DNA from: Argopecten irradians
Lineage: Eukaryota; Mollusca; Bivalvia; Pectinida; Pectinidae
Length of the DNA: 64,000 nucleotides
Direction: 5' to 3'
NCBI RefSeq assembly: GCF_041381155.1
Contig: NC_091144.1
Location: forward strand, 21,757,537 to 21,821,536
The notes beneath the pieces were generated by a model. That model was not told the origin of the DNA, ran no database searches, and saw only the letters and a program-made list of their open reading frames with translations. Shown here one piece after another: positions 59,579-64,000 of the stretch; positions within the stretch are counted from its first letter, which is position 1, and each line of letters starts with the position of its first letter. The position numbers and the translations under genes are program-made.

Positions 59579-59865
59579 GTAAGTACATGTATGCACTAGT
59601 ATATATCCAATGTTATATTTGATTTCCAGTTAAATCAAACACTGCTAGTTTTGAAGCCAACACAACATACATACATTGCATATATCTACATGAATTTAAC
59701 ATGTAACAGTGTACATATGTAAATGTATCTAATTAACGTGAATTGAAATTTTCATTTCATCGAAGTCTTTTGTAACTGTTGCTCACTCCTAATAATAGAT
59801 CAGACATTATTTTGATTCAAATATATTCATTATCAGTTCATCATTTTATTAATTACTTTCAGATC

Positions 59866-62378
59866 ATGGAATCACCTTTGACCTTCACCCCACGCCGCAG
59901 CCTTGACTTTGATGAGGTCAAATCTCTGATGACCCGGAAGTGAAGAACATCAGTCAACTGTTTGGTGATGAGGATTCTGGTCTAGGGATGGATAATGATG
60001 AGGTGAGTGATTAATGTGTAGGAGGAAGGGAAAAATGAAAACCCAAAAAGAAAAACAACATATTTTTACTTGAACAATAAATTACGTATACGATGATTTT
60101 TTTAATTTCTTCTGAAAGTATGAAATAATCCCTCATTATCGATTGTTTATGTTATCGTTAAATTGTCCCTGTATCTAATTAGTCTGTTTATGTTTCAGTG
60201 TGAGAGTCCAGTGCACTACAAAGTTTCTACAAGACTGGATTTCAGTAACGTGTTTGCGACACCGTCACAGGTAGGTAACCGGAATATACGTAATACACCT
60301 CATATATCCATACACGTAACAGATAGAAGAATATACATGTATATATGGTGATGACGATGATGATGACGACATTGCTGATGATATGATCACAGCATGAGCA
60401 GTATTTTAAATTATAATAACATCAACAATAAATATACATGCAGTTTTACAATATCCCTATTCGTATTTTGGTTCGTCAATTGGCATTTAAATGAATATTT
60501 TGAATATCATAAATGTGTTTATGACTTCCAGACAGCTGATGAAAACGACAGAAGCTGCTTCAGACGATCTCTCTTCTCAGGAAAACGGCGACGTGATGAC
60601 GACGAGGATTGTTTGTCGACTCCGTCCAAGTTACAGAGGAGAAACGAGCCCGTGTCCCGGGGATCATCGTCGTTTGGGGTAGGTACAAGGTCAAATCCTC
60701 CATCTTATAAAGCAATTATATTATAACCATTTATTTTATAAACCTCAACTGTTCATAAGATTTAACGCTATCCTCTCTCATCAAAATAGGAAAAAGATAA
60801 CGACTCAAATGAAATGTAGCACTGTGATATACATGTACTATAAATTATCATGGTAAATGTAAATAACGATTAACGTCAATGAAAGGCGACGTGGATTTTC
60901 ATTTGTATTTATATATTACAGGAGAAAATTGTGTCACGTGACGTGAAGGATGTTGTGAACCGTTTGGCGGAGGAGGAGGATTTGATTGGGGACGGGACAG
61001 ACAAGTTTTGTCTGCCGACCATCAGGGGCAAACACCAGGACCTCAAATCTATTTCTGCTGATACGGTAAGTGGTTTAAATATATAAAATATTTTAGAAAT
61101 AACAAGACGATAAAGCTCATGAAGTCTGGATACATCAATATAATTATTTTATTATTAAATGAATAAAATATACCAATATATACATGTAAACCGAACCAAC
61201 TTGAATATCAAAAATGAATGAACTTTTTTATATTGGCATATGTTTTCATTTTATAGATGTCAGATATCTTAATCGGAAGTTACGATGACGTCATCAATGA
61301 TTACAGAATCATCGATTGTCGATACCCATATGAGTACGAGGGAGGTCATATCAAGGTATGTAGCTCTGTAACTGTTACCATAGTAACAAAGAACAATGTA
61401 ATTTTTGAAATATTTTCTGCAAAATAATTGTTCAAATCACCAGTATGAAAACAGGTGTTCTGTTCGATAAAAGCTAGAAATGTATCACTAATATTGTTCA
61501 AATTTGCAAATAAGAAATCTTAACTTCTGTTTTTAAGACAACTATTGTCTTTCTTTCCACAGAGTGCAGAAAACATGTACACACGTGACCAGGTTCAACA
61601 GCTACTCCACGACAGACAGAGCTCTGACGTCACCGGGAAGAGAACTGTCCTCATCTTCCATTGCGAGTTTTCATCAGAACGAGGTCCTAAACTGTAAGTC
61701 TTAAAATATGTAATGAGTTCGATTAATTGCAGCTAGATTAGGAACTTTGAATGGAATAAATCATGAAAGTGTAAACTATTAACTTTCCAACAGAATCATA
61801 ATCTAGAACATGTGCAAATGGGCAAGCTTACCGACGACTTATGACAAACTACAAAATACATGTATTAACTCTGTCATTAATTGATTTTTTTTTGTATTTC
61901 ATAGGATGCGATTCTTGAGGACCCAGGACCGTGCTCAGAACGAGGCTAACTACCCGGCCTTGACCTACCCCGAGATGTACCTCCTTGATGGCGGATTTAA
62001 GGCTTTCTATCAGACTGACAAGGTGAGTCAATGCAGTAGAATAAACAGTAATAATAAATACGGATATATCGAGATATTTTAAAACTGAATTGATATTTTT
62101 TTGGGACAAGAGATATTAAATATACCCTGAACTGAATACTTAAAGAAACCTCTTCATAAAAAAGGAAAGTGTTCCTGTACATGCAAATCGATATATGAAT
62201 GTCAATCTAAACATTAAAATATTTTTATTTTTATTTTTGTAGACCCTCTGTTTATCCTATGGAGTACAAGCCCATGCTTCATCCTGGTCACGGTAAAGAT
62301 CTACGTCACTTCCGGTCGAAATCTAAGTCCTGGTCTGCTGGAGACAAGAAGAGAACTGCCAGTCTACGCCGTGCTTAA
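59866..62378 (+). pseudogene. cdc25: CDC25 copy E, two frameshifts
   Basis: Exons 59866-60002, 60199-60270, 60532-60678, 60922-61065, 61257-61355, 61563-61693, 61905-62022, 62243-62378. Splice sites are all intact and the catalytic loop [10 protein letters not shown] reads open. In exon 2 a net loss of four bases relative to B gives TGA shortly after MTRK. In the last exon an extra T (CTGTTTATCC versus CTGTTATCC) shifts the frame and replaces the basic C-terminal tail. Had the frame been kept it would end KKRTASLRRA-stop, a tail different from A, B and D but shared in type with fragment C. Recent pseudogene, or two consensus errors in the assembly. Confidence 0.8.
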
Positions 62379-62481
62379 AGCTTCACCAATCTCGGAAGTT
62401 TTACTCTACTATTCTACACTGTCGTAGAACAACCATAGGTTCTGGTTATTGGACGAGCGAGTTGGACGGTTATTTTGTGCT

Positions 62482-62579
62482 AAGTGCTTGAACACATTCA
62501 AAGTGCTATTTGTCATTGATGTGATTATTGGTTTTTAGTGTCATTATAAACTATATGGGCAATTTTCATTTTAAGTGCT
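62482..62579 (+). promoter_or_regulatory. AAGTGCT elements in 3'UTR of CDC25 copy E
   Basis: AAGTGCT at 62482-62488, 62501-62507 and 62573-62579. The surrounding 3'UTR is otherwise hard to align with that of A and B. Confidence 0.5.
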
Positions 62580-62634
62580 ATTGGAAGGAAGTGCCTTTTT
62601 ATATATATACATGGTTATTCGTTTGTTTACGTTA

Positions 62635-62640
62635 AATAAA
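62635..62640 (+). terminator. AATAAA poly(A) signal, CDC25 copy E
   Basis: GTTAAATAAATAT, 257 bases after the ancestral stop codon. Confidence 0.65.
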
Positions 62641-64000
62641 TATACATCGAGATAAAATGGTGTTTGTTAATGTTTTAAATGACCCTTCCACCAAATAGGC
62701 AAATCGCCGTGTATAAAAATGTTCCTTATTCACCAAGTATGTGTTTGACAATGTTTGTTCTCTTTGGTCGAATCCATGCTCGACATTAAGGATAAACACT
62801 CCAAAGAAGTCATTAATTTCCTATATTCAACTTTTTTTCTCTCATATAGATGGAAATGGAAGTACATACCAGACAAATGAATGAAAAAGCATACAGTTGA
62901 ATATTCGTTGTTGAGATATTTCCATTTATTTGACAACTGATTAGATTTTATGGTAATTTGACGTTTTGTCCCGGGATACATCAAAGTTATATTTTCCGAA
63001 TGGGTTGTTTGATATGTGTAATAAAACTAGGAGCAGTCAATCTTCAAAATTACGGTTATACCAAGTAGTGTTATCTGTGGTTGAGATAAGACTCTTTTTT
63101 ATTTTTTTTACCAGTTATGGAAATGAACATAAAGTACGGTATAGTGTAAGCAATGCTGCCATGCATGGACTATGTTTATCTGTATGATATATTACCTATA
63201 ATACCTACACACTTGCAATTGCCTTACATTGGCGGCACTAACAAGTATCAAGATGGCATATATTCATTTTCAAATTCTTTTATTACTTTTGGTTTCACAG
63301 ACAAATATAAACAATAGATTACAGTTGTTTATCCTCTGCAATGGATGTGAGGTAGGTTTTTGTAGGAAGTGTTCTAAACTTAAAGAATACGTACAGCATG
63401 AAAGAATCGCAAGAAGGAAATACATGCGTAGCTGGAATGTCGTGGACCTGAACGGCTGTTCTACCACCTTTCAAACACTCACTAAAATTGACGAATCCTT
63501 AGGTAAGATGAAGATCTCCAACGCATCTAGGTTAAACACACTGGGAAATAAAGTTCTGATGTTCGAACACAAACTAGGGAATTTACCATCAAAGAACATG
63601 ACAACAAATTAAACGAAGATGTGAACGATACATTAGACTATATTGTAGGCAAACGAAATAAAGAAATGAGAGATAAATCCTGTCGATCAACCATCATGAT
63701 TGTATTCAACATTCAAGAGAAAACAGAAAATATCCCAGTTTTTATGGCGCTGCACAACCACAAATCTTAAAATGTAAATAATACAAACATGCTGCAATTA
63801 GCGAAAAGCTTACCATGGCGTGACAGAGAAAGGGTTACGCAGACCTTATCCTACTGCATCTATGTTTAATGAAACTTATTTTCTTCAGAATAGCAACATA
63901 TGCTATCGCAACTTCCAAGAGCTTAAAACCTCCTTAATTATTGCAAGCTAAGTTGTCATTTATTCGCCGAGCAACGTTGATTCGCCGAGCAACGTTGATC
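62641..64000. repeat. Partner of the 44577-46360 inverted repeat
   Basis: Non-coding except for the ORF at 63253-63612. Runs to the window edge; the last bases contain a short direct repeat, TTCGCCGAGCAACGTTGAT, twice in tandem. Confidence 0.8.
63253..63612 (+). pseudogene. Possible mobile-element ORF1 relic with cysteine motif
   Basis: 119 codons from ATG. A hydrophobic N-terminus (IHFQILLLLLVSQT) is followed by LCNGCEVGFCRKC, which resembles the first half of a PHD or zinc-finger domain as found in some retrotransposon ORF1 proteins, then a predicted coiled-coil-like stretch (TLTKIDESLGKMK). The inverted counterpart near 45360-44980 has stops and a different N-terminus, so conservation as a gene is not supported. 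A host gene fragment remains possible. Confidence 0.3.

Overview
The window is nuclear DNA from an animal with short, GT-AG-spliced introns, TATA-box promoters, AATAAA poly(A) signals and many interspersed repeats. It is AT-rich and gene-poor. The overall look, including an interspersed repeat containing AACGTCCTATTAACAGC that I associate with bivalves, suggests a marine bivalve mollusc. The phylum is an inference and the species cannot be named.

Layout. 1-8032: a long inverted repeat (574-bp arms) around about 6.9 kb without a convincing gene; a 10-N assembly gap lies exactly at the end of the left arm. 8033-13567: no gene seen. 13568-17368 (minus): a five-exon gene for a 187-residue secreted protein; intron 3 holds a 21-bp minisatellite that also forms its splice donor. 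19161-20300 (minus), 24891-25793, 30415-31191 and 49408-50199 (all plus): four intact, single-exon, TATA-driven members of an unrecognised family, named here the MLKHVV family after its first six residues. Between them lie a 26-bp minisatellite (22.9-23.8 kb), terminal-inverted-repeat elements and palindromes (26.7-28.7 kb). 34.3-62.6 kb: five copies of a CDC25-type M-phase inducer phosphatase gene. Copies A (minus) and D (minus) are intact over eight coding exons; B (plus) has a damaged exon-6 acceptor; E (plus) has two frameshifts; C (minus) is a decayed 3' fragment.

Architecture. A and B are head-to-head arms of a large palindrome, and D and E repeat that arrangement. A block of about 8.7 kb carrying one MLKHVV gene plus one minus-strand CDC25 occurs twice in direct orientation (about 29.4-38.2 and 48.4-57.1 kb). 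A second inverted repeat pairs 44.6-47.4 kb with 61.4-64.0 kb. LINE 3' fragments (57.1-57.8 and 58.5-59.3 kb) lie between D and E; one has a clean empty-site counterpart upstream of copy B.

How the genes may work together. CDC25 removes inhibitory phosphates from CDK1. The MLKHVV proteins carry CDK-type sites (SPMR) and a destruction-box-like RARL motif, have been co-amplified with CDC25, and share with it a repeated AGTGCT element in the 3'UTR. I propose a co-amplified, co-regulated cell-cycle module, possibly for germline or early-embryo use. That is inference; the genes, duplications and motifs are read directly from the sequence.
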